DNA of 64,000 nt from Leptospiraceae bacterium. GTDB lineage: Bacteria; Spirochaetota; Leptospiria; Leptospirales; Leptospiraceae. The position numbers and the translations under genes were made by a program. The stretch spans positions 705,001 through 769,000 of the forward strand of contig JACKPC010000002.1 in the NCBI GenBank assembly GCA_024233835.1, written 5' to 3'. The notes under the pieces are model-generated. The model ran no database searches. It was given only the letters and a program-made list of their open reading frames with translations, and was not told the origin of the DNA. This document shows, piece by piece, positions 39,150 to 47,574 of this stretch (the first letter of the stretch is position 1; every line of letters starts with the position of its first letter).

Positions 39150-40097
39150 TTAATTCCCTTTATAACCAGATTTTCTGTCTTTTCGCCTTGCCAGCTCACT
39201 CGTGTAATTTTTACCGAGACTGTCTTTATGTTCTTCAATCCACTTTTTCAGGCTGGTCTTACCGGCAGGAGCTGCATCAACATAGAGCAAATCATCCATG
39301 AGTCCTTTAATTTCTTCTCTGGTTACAAAGGTATCTTTCACAAAAAAACCAATAAACTTACTGGCAAGGTATCCGAGACCGGGAGAAACCGAGATAATAG
39401 GACGCTTTTTACCGATAGTCTTTCCTATAAATTCGGCCAGTTCCTTATAGGAAAATGTGTCCGGGCCAATAGCATTGATAATGCAGTTTTCCGTTTTTGT
39501 TGCCTGTTCGATTGCAAGTTCTGCCAGGTCTTCTACATAAATGGGCTGAAGACGATACTTACCGTCTCCAAAAACTCCGAATACGGGCAGGTGACGTAAG
39601 GCCCAGGCAATATTATTAATGAGAATATCTTCTTTTCCAAATATTACAGTCGGACGGAGAATGGCATAGGAAAGTCCGGAATCCATCAAAGCTTTTTCTA
39701 AATCTGCCTTTCCGCTAAAATACTCCAAATCAGAATCAAGGCTCGGATTGGTAATGCTTACATGCACAACTCTCTTTACACCCGCTTTTGCTGCTGCCTG
39801 AAAAAGAACTTTTGTATTTCGAACTGCATCTGCATGAGTAAAAAGTTTGTGGTTGAATCTCACCCAGTAGGTATTGTATAAAACAGAAACTCCCCGCAGA
39901 GTCTCTTCTAACTTCTCCGGTTCATCGAAGTGAAAGGGATAGGCTTTTACCTTATCACCAAATATATTTTCTCGATTAAAAGAATTCGTAAGAGTGATGA
40001 CTTCTTTACCTAAAGCTAAGAGCTTCTCTGTAATATACTTACCCGAGTATCCAAAAGCCCCGGTAACCGCGTGTTTATTTTTTACTTCCTCATTCAT
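39150..40097 (-). CDS. NAD(P)-binding atypical short-chain dehydrogenase (NmrA/NDUFA9-like)
   Basis: 315 residues of an NAD(P)-binding Rossmann protein with the N-terminal GAFGYSG loop (13-19). It has the family middle VHVSITNPS and SYAILRPTVIFGKEDILINNIAWALRHLPVFGVFGDGKYRLQPIYVEDLA, very like NDUFA9-type/nucleoside-sugar epimerase relatives. No intact Tyr-x3-Lys catalytic pair is visible, so it may bind rather than turn over cofactor. It lies between the ThyX-like gene (1 base) and the smaller radical SAM gene (82 bases). Confidence 0.82.
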   Translation of the reverse strand: MNEEVKNKHAVTGAFGYSGKYITEKLLALGKEVITLTNSFNRENIFGDKVKAYPFHFDEPEKLEETLRGVSVLYNTYWVRFNHKLFTHADAVRNTKVLFQAAAKAGVKRVVHVSITNPSLDSDLEYFSGKADLEKALMDSGLSYAILRPTVIFGKEDILINNIAWALRHLPVFGVFGDGKYRLQPIYVEDLAELAIEQATKTENCIINAIGPDTFSYKELAEFIGKTIGKKRPIISVSPGLGYLASKFIGFFVKDTFVTREEIKGLMDDLLYVDAAPAGKTSLKKWIEEHKDSLGKNYTSELARRKDRKSGYKGN

Positions 40098-40179
40098 CTA
40101 CAGGTTCATCCTTAATTGGCTAAGCGATTTAAAATCCACTTTTCTACTTAAGATTATACCGTAAATGAATAAATCTCTC

Positions 40180-40929
40180 TCAGGCAATCTGCTTTAGTAC
40201 ACTTACTTCCTGTAAATTATACTCCTGAGAAAGACGGCCATCTGCAAACAAATTCAAACAGGAAAGACTACTTTTCTCAAAATCCCACCAGCTAAGCTCC
40301 ATACCTCTGAATTCATAAACCGGATTATTTCCAAAATAACGCAGGGGAACCTGGTTTTGAAACGGATTATCCGGCCCCTCAAAACCTGAAACCTTCCGTA
40401 AGACCAGCCTTCGAACTCCCATTTCCAAAAAGCAATCCAGCATTTCTTCTAATTCAAACTGGTTTTCTTTTGTATATAATATAGAAACTTTCAAAGGAAT
40501 ACTCAGCTTGTTTATAAGGGTTTTTATATCCGGCATCTTCTTAGTTCCGGTCATAAGAAAACGAGTATCCTCCCGGAAAGAATAAAAAGAAAGAGAGAGA
40601 CGATCAAATAGTTCTACCAGACTCTTCTTTCTTAAAATGAGAAACCCGTTTGTATGCAGAGAAAGTTTCACAGACGGAATCTCCTTTCGAAGACGCTCTA
40701 TTAGCTTATCCAAATAAACATACAGAAGAGGTTCGGTATTGGTGCCGGAAAAAGAAATTTCTCTGACACCGAGCTTATGACATTCCCGGATAAAAGATTC
40801 CAAACCCGGCAGAGGAAATGTTGTAAGATTGGAAGTCGGATTCTTTCTTAATTGGCCGATACAGTATTTACAACTAAGATTACACTTACCGGAAAATAAA
40901 ATATTTGCAAACTGTATTTGATTATTCAT
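40180..40929 (-). CDS. Radical SAM protein, 249 residues
   Basis: Small radical SAM enzyme with the iron-sulfur cysteines C16, C20 and C23 (CNLSCKYC) at the N-terminus, the GT-type SFSGTNTEPLL loop and a shortened barrel. Substrate unknown; no auxiliary cluster cysteines are obvious except scattered ones in the C-terminal part. Follows the HemN-like gene by 8 bases in the same operon. Confidence 0.85.
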   Translation of the reverse strand: MNNQIQFANILFSGKCNLSCKYCIGQLRKNPTSNLTTFPLPGLESFIRECHKLGVREISFSGTNTEPLLYVYLDKLIERLRKEIPSVKLSLHTNGFLILRKKSLVELFDRLSLSFYSFREDTRFLMTGTKKMPDIKTLINKLSIPLKVSILYTKENQFELEEMLDCFLEMGVRRLVLRKVSGFEGPDNPFQNQVPLRYFGNNPVYEFRGMELSWWDFEKSSLSCLNLFADGRLSQEYNLQEVSVLKQIA

Positions 40930-40937
40930 ATATTCTA

Positions 40938-42341
40938 CTATAAGCTAATAAGATGTTCTTTCACCCTGTCCGAATAAAAGAGAGCAATTACTCCATTAAA
41001 ATAATTCGCTCCTTTTTTTGTAAGACTAAAATAATCCCCTTCTTTTTTCATAAGCCCCTCCTCTCTTATAAAATCTAATTCAGGAGCAAACCTTTTTTCA
41101 AACGAAACACCAAATTTATCAATAAAAGCTTTTGTATTAATTTCACCGAAATAAAAAGAAACCGCTATCATCTTCGCCATACCTTCCCCCGGCGGAAGAA
41201 GATATAAATCCTGAATGGGAGCTTTCTTCTCCTGTATGGATTCTATATAGCGATTCATCTTCTTAGAAGCCGCTCCCTGGTTATACGCTAATAAGTTACA
41301 GGTAAAAGTCTGTGCTCCGAGACCGGTTCCGAGATAAGGAGTAGCCTTTGATACTCTTTCGGTCAAATAAGCACTGGTACCGATTTCTGTGTATACCCGG
41401 CTAAAGGTATTCTTACCCGGATTGGCAAGGTAGCCGTGTTTTGCCATAAGTTCTCGTCCCTTATTGTACATATCATTCACCCTATCGAGTTCAACCTCCG
41501 CCGCTTCCTTAGAAACAAGGGTTCCCTTATAGCGCATCCGGTACAGGGTAATGTATTCCGGCTCTAAGCGTATCGCGTGTTCTACCGTCTGTAAAAAATC
41601 TTCCGGGCTCTGTTTTGCAAAGCCATACATGAGATCTACATTAAACCTGTTAAATCCAGCTTTTCGAATATTCCGAACAGCTAAAGTATTGTAATCCACC
41701 CGGTTTAACTCACGTCCGTACCGCCTGAGCATATCGGGGTTAACGGTTTGTAGGCCCATACTAATCCTGTCAATACCGGCTTCACGAAAATCTTTTATTC
41801 TATCGGGAAGCTCCGCTGCCAATTTGGGTGTAGTTTCAATGCTTATACTAAAACCCTCCTTTCGGATAAAGTTCGCATCCATGGCTTTAATAAGTTTCAC
41901 TACATCTTCTGTTTCTAATAGAGAAGGCGTGCCCCCTCCTATATCCAGGCCTACGAGCTCCTTAGGTCCCAAAAGATTTCCATAGAAATATAACTCCTCC
42001 TGCAGGGCCTCAAGGTAAGAAAGCCTTCCCTCTCTCTGAGTCCCGGTCACTACAGTATATTCACAGTAGCGACATTTTGCTTCACAAAAGGGAATGTGCA
42101 TATAAAGACCGATTTCCTCAAAAGCCCGGAAAGAAGAAGACAAAAGCTCTTCGTACCGCTCTTCACTGACTTTATAGTCCCAGATCGTTTTTCGGTGGGC
42201 TATCGGGTAAGCCGTATTGGCAAGGTTATGATTCCGAATTCCGGCCGCAAACACCTCCACTGGATCTTGCGGATTTCTCTCTTCGTCTGCCCAGGTAAGA
42301 GCGGAAGCATTCTTCTCTAAAAGGTTTGTCTGCGGTTTCAT
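40938..42341 (-). CDS. HemN/HemW-like radical SAM protein
   Basis: 467-residue radical SAM protein of the oxygen-independent coproporphyrinogen oxidase-like family. The cluster motif C86-x3-C90-x2-C93 (PFCEAKCRYC) is followed by LVGLDIGGGTPSLLE, GIDRISMGLQTVNPDMLRRYGR and NVDLMYGFAKQS, all HemN-type, and a C-terminal wHTH-like domain. True HemN, the haem chaperone HemW and other paralogues share these, so the substrate is undecided. The segment before the cluster (about 80 residues) is longer than in HemW. AGGAG precedes the ATG. First gene of the operon. Confidence 0.85.
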   Translation of the reverse strand: MKPQTNLLEKNASALTWADEERNPQDPVEVFAAGIRNHNLANTAYPIAHRKTIWDYKVSEERYEELLSSSFRAFEEIGLYMHIPFCEAKCRYCEYTVVTGTQREGRLSYLEALQEELYFYGNLLGPKELVGLDIGGGTPSLLETEDVVKLIKAMDANFIRKEGFSISIETTPKLAAELPDRIKDFREAGIDRISMGLQTVNPDMLRRYGRELNRVDYNTLAVRNIRKAGFNRFNVDLMYGFAKQSPEDFLQTVEHAIRLEPEYITLYRMRYKGTLVSKEAAEVELDRVNDMYNKGRELMAKHGYLANPGKNTFSRVYTEIGTSAYLTERVSKATPYLGTGLGAQTFTCNLLAYNQGAASKKMNRYIESIQEKKAPIQDLYLLPPGEGMAKMIAVSFYFGEINTKAFIDKFGVSFEKRFAPELDFIREEGLMKKEGDYFSLTKKGANYFNGVIALFYSDRVKEHLISL

Positions 42342-42356
42342 TTTCTTTCTCCTATG

Positions 42357-42392
42357 TTTGGTTATTATATAACCAAACTAAAATAAAAGCAA
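42357..42392 (-). promoter_or_regulatory. Promoter with palindromic operator of the radical-SAM operon
   Basis: On the minus strand, TTGCTT (42387-42392), a 17-nt spacer and TATAAT (42364-42369) form a near-consensus promoter. A 21-bp perfect palindrome, TTTGGTTAT, 3-nt centre TAT, ATAACCAAA (42357-42377), covers the -10. It is in the gap shared with the divergent Nudix-wHTH regulator, the likely binding protein. A bound repressor here would block the HemN-like operon. Confidence 0.7.
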
Positions 42393-42455
42393 GTATTTTT
42401 TCTATTATTTTTATAGTTGCAGCAAATTAAGTTTTATTTTATTTTAACATTAATC

Positions 42456-43157
42456 ATGAAATTAAGCGATTCAAAGCCTTCTTCTTTCTTAGAAAAACCG
42501 ACCCTGGCGGTGGATGTCGTTTTACTTTCTCCCAGGGACACTGAACTTTGCGTACTTTTACAGAAAAGAGCGGAGGCTCCCTTTCCGAATGCTCTCGCTC
42601 TTCCCGGCGTAGCTCTAAAGACCAATGAGTTTTTAAAAGAAGCAGCCCTGAGAGCTTTAAAGTCCAAAACCGGACTTTCTAAGAACCTCCTATCCGGGAT
42701 ATACATGGAACAATTGGCCACCTTCGACGCACTCTACCGGGATCCGAGGGGAAGAACTATCAGCGTTGCCTACTTAGCCCTTACAAACCAGAACATCCCC
42801 GGAAATGAGAATACAAGCTGGAAAAAGATTTCCGGACTTGAACCCAAAGAACTACCCTTTGACCACTATGAAATTATACAGACAGCACAACAGCGCTTGA
42901 AAGGAAAGCTACGCTATACCAATATTGCTTCCTACCTGATGCCGGAAGAATTTAAAGTAGACGAACTTCGGTCTTTGTACGAATCTATCCTCGGAAAAGA
43001 ATTGAATCGTTCCAACTTTCGAAGTAAGCTCGTCAAAATTGGACTCATAGAAAAAGCTGAAGAAAAAGGAGGAATGGTAACAGAAAAAGGGGGAAGACCG
43101 GCTGACCTCTACCAGTTTACAGAAAAAGAACTCAAAGAAATGGAAGACTTCATATAA
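42456..43157 (+). CDS. Nudix-winged-helix transcriptional regulator, NrtR-like
   Basis: 233 residues. The N-terminal two-thirds are a Nudix fold but the Nudix box is degenerate: in the GVALKTNEFLKEAALRALKSKTGL-type segment the REUxEE core is gone, so hydrolysis is unlikely. The C-terminal part (about 160-233, MPEEFKVDELRSLYESILGKELNRSNFRSKL) is the winged helix of the NrtR family, whose members repress operons and are released by a nucleotide-type ligand. ATG 42456 preferred over the TTG at 42417. Divergent from the HemN-like operon, with the 21-bp palindrome between. Classic NrtR controls NAD synthesis; no such genes are nearby. Confidence 0.8.
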   Translation: MKLSDSKPSSFLEKPTLAVDVVLLSPRDTELCVLLQKRAEAPFPNALALPGVALKTNEFLKEAALRALKSKTGLSKNLLSGIYMEQLATFDALYRDPRGRTISVAYLALTNQNIPGNENTSWKKISGLEPKELPFDHYEIIQTAQQRLKGKLRYTNIASYLMPEEFKVDELRSLYESILGKELNRSNFRSKLVKIGLIEKAEEKGGMVTEKGGRPADLYQFTEKELKEMEDFI

Positions 43158-43181
43158 TTCTCCCTCCTGCATATCACTGAA

Positions 43182-43250
43182 ATACAGAGCATATCATTAC
43201 TATAATACAGAGCATATCATTACTATGATACGGGGTGTATTATTACGCTG
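43182..43250. repeat. Tandem 23-bp repeat, three units
   Basis: Units at 43182-43204 and 43205-43227 are identical except for the last base. The third, 43228-43250, matches 16 of 23 positions with all differences being transitions. A partial unit precedes at about 43170-43181. Lies upstream of the papain-like protease gene and could be a regulatory site array. Confidence 0.65.
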
Positions 43251-43359
43251 TGGTAAACAGTTTTCCATTTAATACTCCTTTTCCGAAATAAATTTCGCTT
43301 TTCTTCTAAATGACCTTCATGTATATGTTGGGATTAACATTCAAGCTTCAGAGGAAAAA

Positions 43360-44802
43360 ATGGCAGAAGAAAAGTTTGTAATCACCCGGGCCGATGGAAG
43401 TGAAATAGTTGTAACTGGCTATGTTCCCGAATATGCTTCAGATAACTATAAGGTTTACGAACCCGGAAAAATAAAAGGCGGCAAGCTTCCCAAAAAAGTA
43501 GACCTGCGGAAATACATGACCGATGTAGAAGATCAGTCCAAAGCGAGTAGCTGCACAGCAAACGGTGTCGCCGGAGCGTATGAGTACCTCGCCAAGAGGT
43601 ATCTCGGAGAAGACTCCTTCAATGTTAGCCGTTTATTCATTTACTATAATGCACGAAAAAGAAGAGTCGGAGAGAATGAGGAAATAAAAGATACCGGCTC
43701 ATCCATTTTCAATTCCATAAAAAGTCTCGAGGAACTTGGTGCTTGCTCGGAAGACACCTGGCCTTATGAGCTTAGTAATGTCAACGAAGAACCTTCTGAA
43801 GCAGCCTATGAAGAAGCTTCCAAATTTTTAGTGGAAGATTTTTCTTATGTTCCTACTAACCTCGACATCTGGAAGAATTGTCTGGCAGAAGGAAACCCCA
43901 TCATCTTTGGAACTTTAACCTATCAGTCCTTTAGCTCACATAAAGCAAAAGGTCTGGTTCCCATGCCTACTCCGAAAGAAGCACAGGCCAGTCAACATGG
44001 TCGACACATCATGCTCTGTGTGGGTTATTCAGATAATGAAGAAGTATTTATCATTCGAAATTCCTGGGGTACAAAATGGGGAGATAATGGATATTGCTAT
44101 ATTCCCTATAAATATCTGATGGATAAAGAAAGAAATTTTAATGATAGCTGGATAATTAACCGTATCGAAGATATTCCTATAGATGAAGAACTATGGTTCG
44201 ACGAAGATGATGCATCCGTTCTGGGCGATTATGACACAGAGCTTGCAAATATGAGTGATGAAGATTATGCAGAAATGCTGGATGCTATGGGAGACTACCC
44301 TCTCGAATACCGTATCGGTCTAATTATCCTGCAGGCCGCCAAAGCAGACGGAGAACTCAGTGAAGAAGAATACGATGCTCTTTCTGAGTATATGGACGAA
44401 ATCCTGGAACTCTTAGGCAGTGATTATGATGCTAAGAAAATTCTAAAATTCTGTAAAAAGCATAAGAAAGATGAAGACTTGTTAGAAGAATCTGTTGAAC
44501 TTTTAGGTGATTATCTCAGTAACTCCTTACTGGCCAAAATTACCCAGGATATAGAAACAATAATTGGTGTTGATGACCTATCCGAGGAAGAAGAAGATTT
44601 CCTGGACTATCTCGTCACCGAATGGCAGCTTGATGATGATGAAGATGATGAAGATGATGAAGATGATGATGATGATGAAGATGATGAAGATGATGATGAT
44701 GATGAAGATGATGAAGATGATGAAGATGATGATGACGATGACGATGATGATGATGACGACGAAGATGTAAAGAAGAAGAAAAAAAAGAAAAAGAAAAAAT
44801 AA
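43360..44802 (+). CDS. Papain-like (C1) cysteine protease with acidic tail and poly-Lys end
   Basis: 480 residues, no signal peptide, so probably cytosolic. C1 catalytic residues: Cys65 in SSCTANGVAGAY, His216 in HGRHIMLCVGY and Asn234 in RNSWG, with Trp following. The mature-domain opening VDLRKYMTDVEDQ replaces the classical pro-region. Residues about 290-415 form a helical, TerB-like acidic region. Residues 425-469 are 45 consecutive Asp/Glu, then Val and ten Lys (471-480). GAGGAAAAA precedes the ATG. The acidic stretch is encoded by a GAT/GAA repeat that could change length by slippage. Substrate and role unknown. Confidence 0.88.
   Translation: MAEEKFVITRADGSEIVVTGYVPEYASDNYKVYEPGKIKGGKLPKKVDLRKYMTDVEDQSKASSCTANGVAGAYEYLAKRYLGEDSFNVSRLFIYYNARKRRVGENEEIKDTGSSIFNSIKSLEELGACSEDTWPYELSNVNEEPSEAAYEEASKFLVEDFSYVPTNLDIWKNCLAEGNPIIFGTLTYQSFSSHKAKGLVPMPTPKEAQASQHGRHIMLCVGYSDNEEVFIIRNSWGTKWGDNGYCYIPYKYLMDKERNFNDSWIINRIEDIPIDEELWFDEDDASVLGDYDTELANMSDEDYAEMLDAMGDYPLEYRIGLIILQAAKADGELSEEEYDALSEYMDEILELLGSDYDAKKILKFCKKHKKDEDLLEESVELLGDYLSNSLLAKITQDIETIIGVDDLSEEEEDFLDYLVTEWQLDDDEDDEDDEDDDDDEDDEDDDDDEDDEDDEDDDDDDDDDDDDEDVKKKKKKKKKK
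44632..44766 (+). repeat. GAT/GAA codon microsatellite
   Basis: 135 bases of GAT and GAA (few GAC) codons encoding 45 acidic residues in the protease tail. Long enough for strand slippage in steps of three, which would keep the frame. Confidence 0.85.
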
Positions 44803-44828
44803 ATTCAATTACAAGCACAAACAGTTTT

Positions 44829-44856
44829 GCAGGCGAGCCAGTAATGGTTCGCTTGC
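44829..44856. terminator. Hairpin between convergent genes
   Basis: GCAGGCGAGCC (44829-44839) pairs with GGTTCGCTTGC (44846-44856) with two G-U pairs and a 6-nt loop. It separates the protease gene from the convergent hybrid kinase. Its core resembles a second hairpin at 47523-47547. Confidence 0.5.
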
Positions 44857-44874
44857 CTTCACCAAATCTTCTTT

Positions 44875-47280
44875 TTAAGAACTCTGTTTAATGAACCAAT
44901 ACGCCTCCGAAAGAATATTCAATTGTGCTTTTAAACGGTCAATGGCAATACCATAAACAGCTTCCTGAAGTTCAAAACAGAAGCGAATAAATGACTTCTG
45001 TCCTGTTTGTTTAGATTCTTCTAATAATTCTTTTACTGGCCCTCTCAAGCCTCCTATACTTACTTTTTTTATAGCAAAGGTATGACTCTCATACCAGCTT
45101 ATAAAAAAGTTCTTAAAGCTTATATCCCAGGCATTCAAACATAAATTCTCAAATGCATTATTCTTAATCTCGGCTTTCAGGCTTAAAGCACCATCTTTTT
45201 TAAAATAAGGAAGAAATTTTACAATTTCTAAAATCAAATTGGGTTTATTAATTGGTTTTCGCAAATAGCTTTCATATAAACCATGAATTCCTTTTGAAAG
45301 AGCATCTTTAGAATAAGCAGTAAGAATAATAATCGGAATATGCTGAAACCTTGCATCGGTTCGGATCTTTAAAATCGCTTCATCTCCCCTCATTACCGGC
45401 ATCATTAAATCCATAATAATCAAATCAAATGTTTGTTGCTCCAAACACTGCAAAGCTTCCTTTCCATTTTCAGCTTCTGTAATACTTATTTTATAAGAAT
45501 TCAAATACTTTTTAATAATTTCTCGATTTGTTTCTACATCTTCCACTAAAAGAATTTTGCTTTCCTGTATATCTATAGATTCAATTTTTGGGCTCAGGCT
45601 AATTTCCTTTTCAGTTTCTGCGATTTTTAGATTATTCAAATATATAGAAAATTTAGAACCCCGTGTTTTATCACTTTGAACTTCAATTTCTCCGTGCATC
45701 ATATCTAAAAGCCTTTTCGTAATCGATAGACCAAGACCGGTTCCTCCGTAAATAGGAGATTGATCTTTTTGCTGACGAAAAGGTTCAAAAATTTGGTTTA
45801 ACTCCAATGGTTCAATTCCTATACCGCTATCCTCTATCTCTATAGACAAATCCAGGTCAAACCTGCGAATAATAGCCTTGATTCTAAGATTCACAAAACC
45901 TTTTTCTGTGAATTTAATAGCATTACCTATTAAATTAAATAGAATCTGGCGAATACGGATTTCATCCAGATAGATATATTCAGGTAAATTTTGATCAATA
46001 TATACATTAAAGCTTAGCTTTTTTTGCTCTATTGAAATTTGAAAGATTCTTTTAATATCTTCCACAATAACTCGAATGCTTGCCGGTTTATAGAGCAATT
46101 CCATTTTACCGGATTCAATTTTAGACATATCCAGTATATCATTAATTAATAATATTAGATTTTCACCACTTTTTTGAATTCCCATTAAAAAAGAGTAATA
46201 TAAGTCCTCCCCTTCTAACTTTTCTTTTAATATTTCAGTAAAACCTAAAATAGCATTCATAGGAGTTCGAATTTCATGACTCATGTTTGCCAGAAATTCT
46301 CCCTTTAATCGGTTTGCTGCTTCAGCTTCTTCCTTTGCTTTCTTTAGCTGCATCTCATATTCTTTTCGTTCTGTTATATCCCTTAAAATAACAGCTACCT
46401 GCTTTCCTTGAGTTGCATACAAATGAACTTCAAGATACTTTTTTGTATGTTCGTAATAAAACTCAAAATTTACATAATCAGTTTCACTCAGCTTCTGAGA
46501 AATTTCCTTAAAAATGTTTAAATCTAAATCCTGAAATATTTCCCTGGAGTTTTGACCTATCAGTTCTGCATTACTCTTTCCTGTTAGAACTTCAAATACC
46601 TGATTGGCTTCAATAAAAATAGAAGAACCTTGCTGATTCCTTTCTACAATGGCAAAACCATCTGACATTTTTTCAAAAATAATTCGGTATTTTTTTTCAG
46701 CTTCCTTAAGGTCGGTAATATCAAAAAAAGAAGTAACAAAATGATCCTGATAAAAAGGAGACGTGGCAATAAAGAATGTTCTTCCTTTAAGAGGACTTGT
46801 ATATTCAGAGAAGATAGTTTCTTCCTGATGCTTATGACTCATCCAAAATTTTCGAATTTCCTCTTCGGACATCCCATAAAGCTTAGTAGCCACATTCCCT
46901 ACTACCTGAGATGAGACAAAATCGGCAGTTAAATAAAAAGCCCGATTTACTTCGAGTATCCGGTAATCAATCATTTCTCCTTTATCATTATAAATACATT
47001 CATTTAAAGCAACTCCCTCGGTCAATGTGTCAAAAATTGTCCTCAGTTTATACTCACTTTCAATGATAAGAGCTCCCATACTTCTCTGTATTTCAGTAAG
47101 TAATTTATCTTTCTTTGAATGCTTAATTCCTTTTATATGCTGAAGCAATTTTCCTAAAAATGGCTTACGACTCTCTTTTAATTCGATTAATTGTGCTTCC
47201 AGATCCTTAATAATAGAAGCCTGTTGCTTGATTAATTCGTCCTTATCTATTAGTTTATTCTTAATTTCTTGTTCATCCAT
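44875..47280 (-). CDS. Cytosolic PAS-PAS hybrid histidine kinase
   Basis: 801 residues without membrane helices. Domains in order: coiled coil (1-60), PAS (about 80-190), PAS with PAC (about 195-310), HisKA with His335 in MSHEIRTPMNAILGF, HATPase_c (about 440-555; NLIGNAIKF, GGTGLGLSI), receiver with phosphoacceptor Asp624 (MDLMMPVMRGDEA), and a final 110 residues that resemble no domain I know and may be a phosphotransfer-like helical region. Divergent from the esterase gene across 294 bases; partner unknown. Confidence 0.9.
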   Translation of the reverse strand: MDEQEIKNKLIDKDELIKQQASIIKDLEAQLIELKESRKPFLGKLLQHIKGIKHSKKDKLLTEIQRSMGALIIESEYKLRTIFDTLTEGVALNECIYNDKGEMIDYRILEVNRAFYLTADFVSSQVVGNVATKLYGMSEEEIRKFWMSHKHQEETIFSEYTSPLKGRTFFIATSPFYQDHFVTSFFDITDLKEAEKKYRIIFEKMSDGFAIVERNQQGSSIFIEANQVFEVLTGKSNAELIGQNSREIFQDLDLNIFKEISQKLSETDYVNFEFYYEHTKKYLEVHLYATQGKQVAVILRDITERKEYEMQLKKAKEEAEAANRLKGEFLANMSHEIRTPMNAILGFTEILKEKLEGEDLYYSFLMGIQKSGENLILLINDILDMSKIESGKMELLYKPASIRVIVEDIKRIFQISIEQKKLSFNVYIDQNLPEYIYLDEIRIRQILFNLIGNAIKFTEKGFVNLRIKAIIRRFDLDLSIEIEDSGIGIEPLELNQIFEPFRQQKDQSPIYGGTGLGLSITKRLLDMMHGEIEVQSDKTRGSKFSIYLNNLKIAETEKEISLSPKIESIDIQESKILLVEDVETNREIIKKYLNSYKISITEAENGKEALQCLEQQTFDLIIMDLMMPVMRGDEAILKIRTDARFQHIPIIILTAYSKDALSKGIHGLYESYLRKPINKPNLILEIVKFLPYFKKDGALSLKAEIKNNAFENLCLNAWDISFKNFFISWYESHTFAIKKVSIGGLRGPVKELLEESKQTGQKSFIRFCFELQEAVYGIAIDRLKAQLNILSEAYWFIKQSS

Positions 47281-47574
47281 TCAGAAAAATTACCTTTTCA
47301 TAAAACAAAATAGACTGCATGAATCAAAGGGCAAGAATTAATTCAACAATCCGAGTAATTAAGAAAATTATTCTCTGTAATAAATAATATCCGAATTCTC
47401 ATTCCGAGTTTCTATAACATTTATCAGTCTTTTTTTTTAAAAATTTCATTTACATCTTTTTACTCAGAAGCAAAAAATCGGAAAAAGGGTATCTATAAAA
47501 AAACCGGGAAGCTTTTTAACTCTAAGCGAACCAGCAGTGTTCGCTTACTTCCCTAAAAAAGGAATTGCTGGCGA
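47281..47574. other. Divergent intergenic region with hairpin
   Basis: 294 bases between the hybrid kinase (minus) and the esterase (plus). TAAGCGAA (47523-47530) and TTCGCTTA (47540-47547) form a perfect 8-bp hairpin, 28 bases before the esterase ATG. It could affect translation initiation or be a remnant terminator. No convincing promoter pair found. Confidence 0.45.

Noticed and set aside
43182..43250. 23-bp repeats as a CRISPR array
   Set aside because: The units abut with no spacers, there are only three, and no cas gene is in the window.
44578..44818. Minus-strand poly-Ile and His-rich frames opposite the acidic tail
   Set aside because: They are the complement of the GAT/GAA repeat, with no other features.
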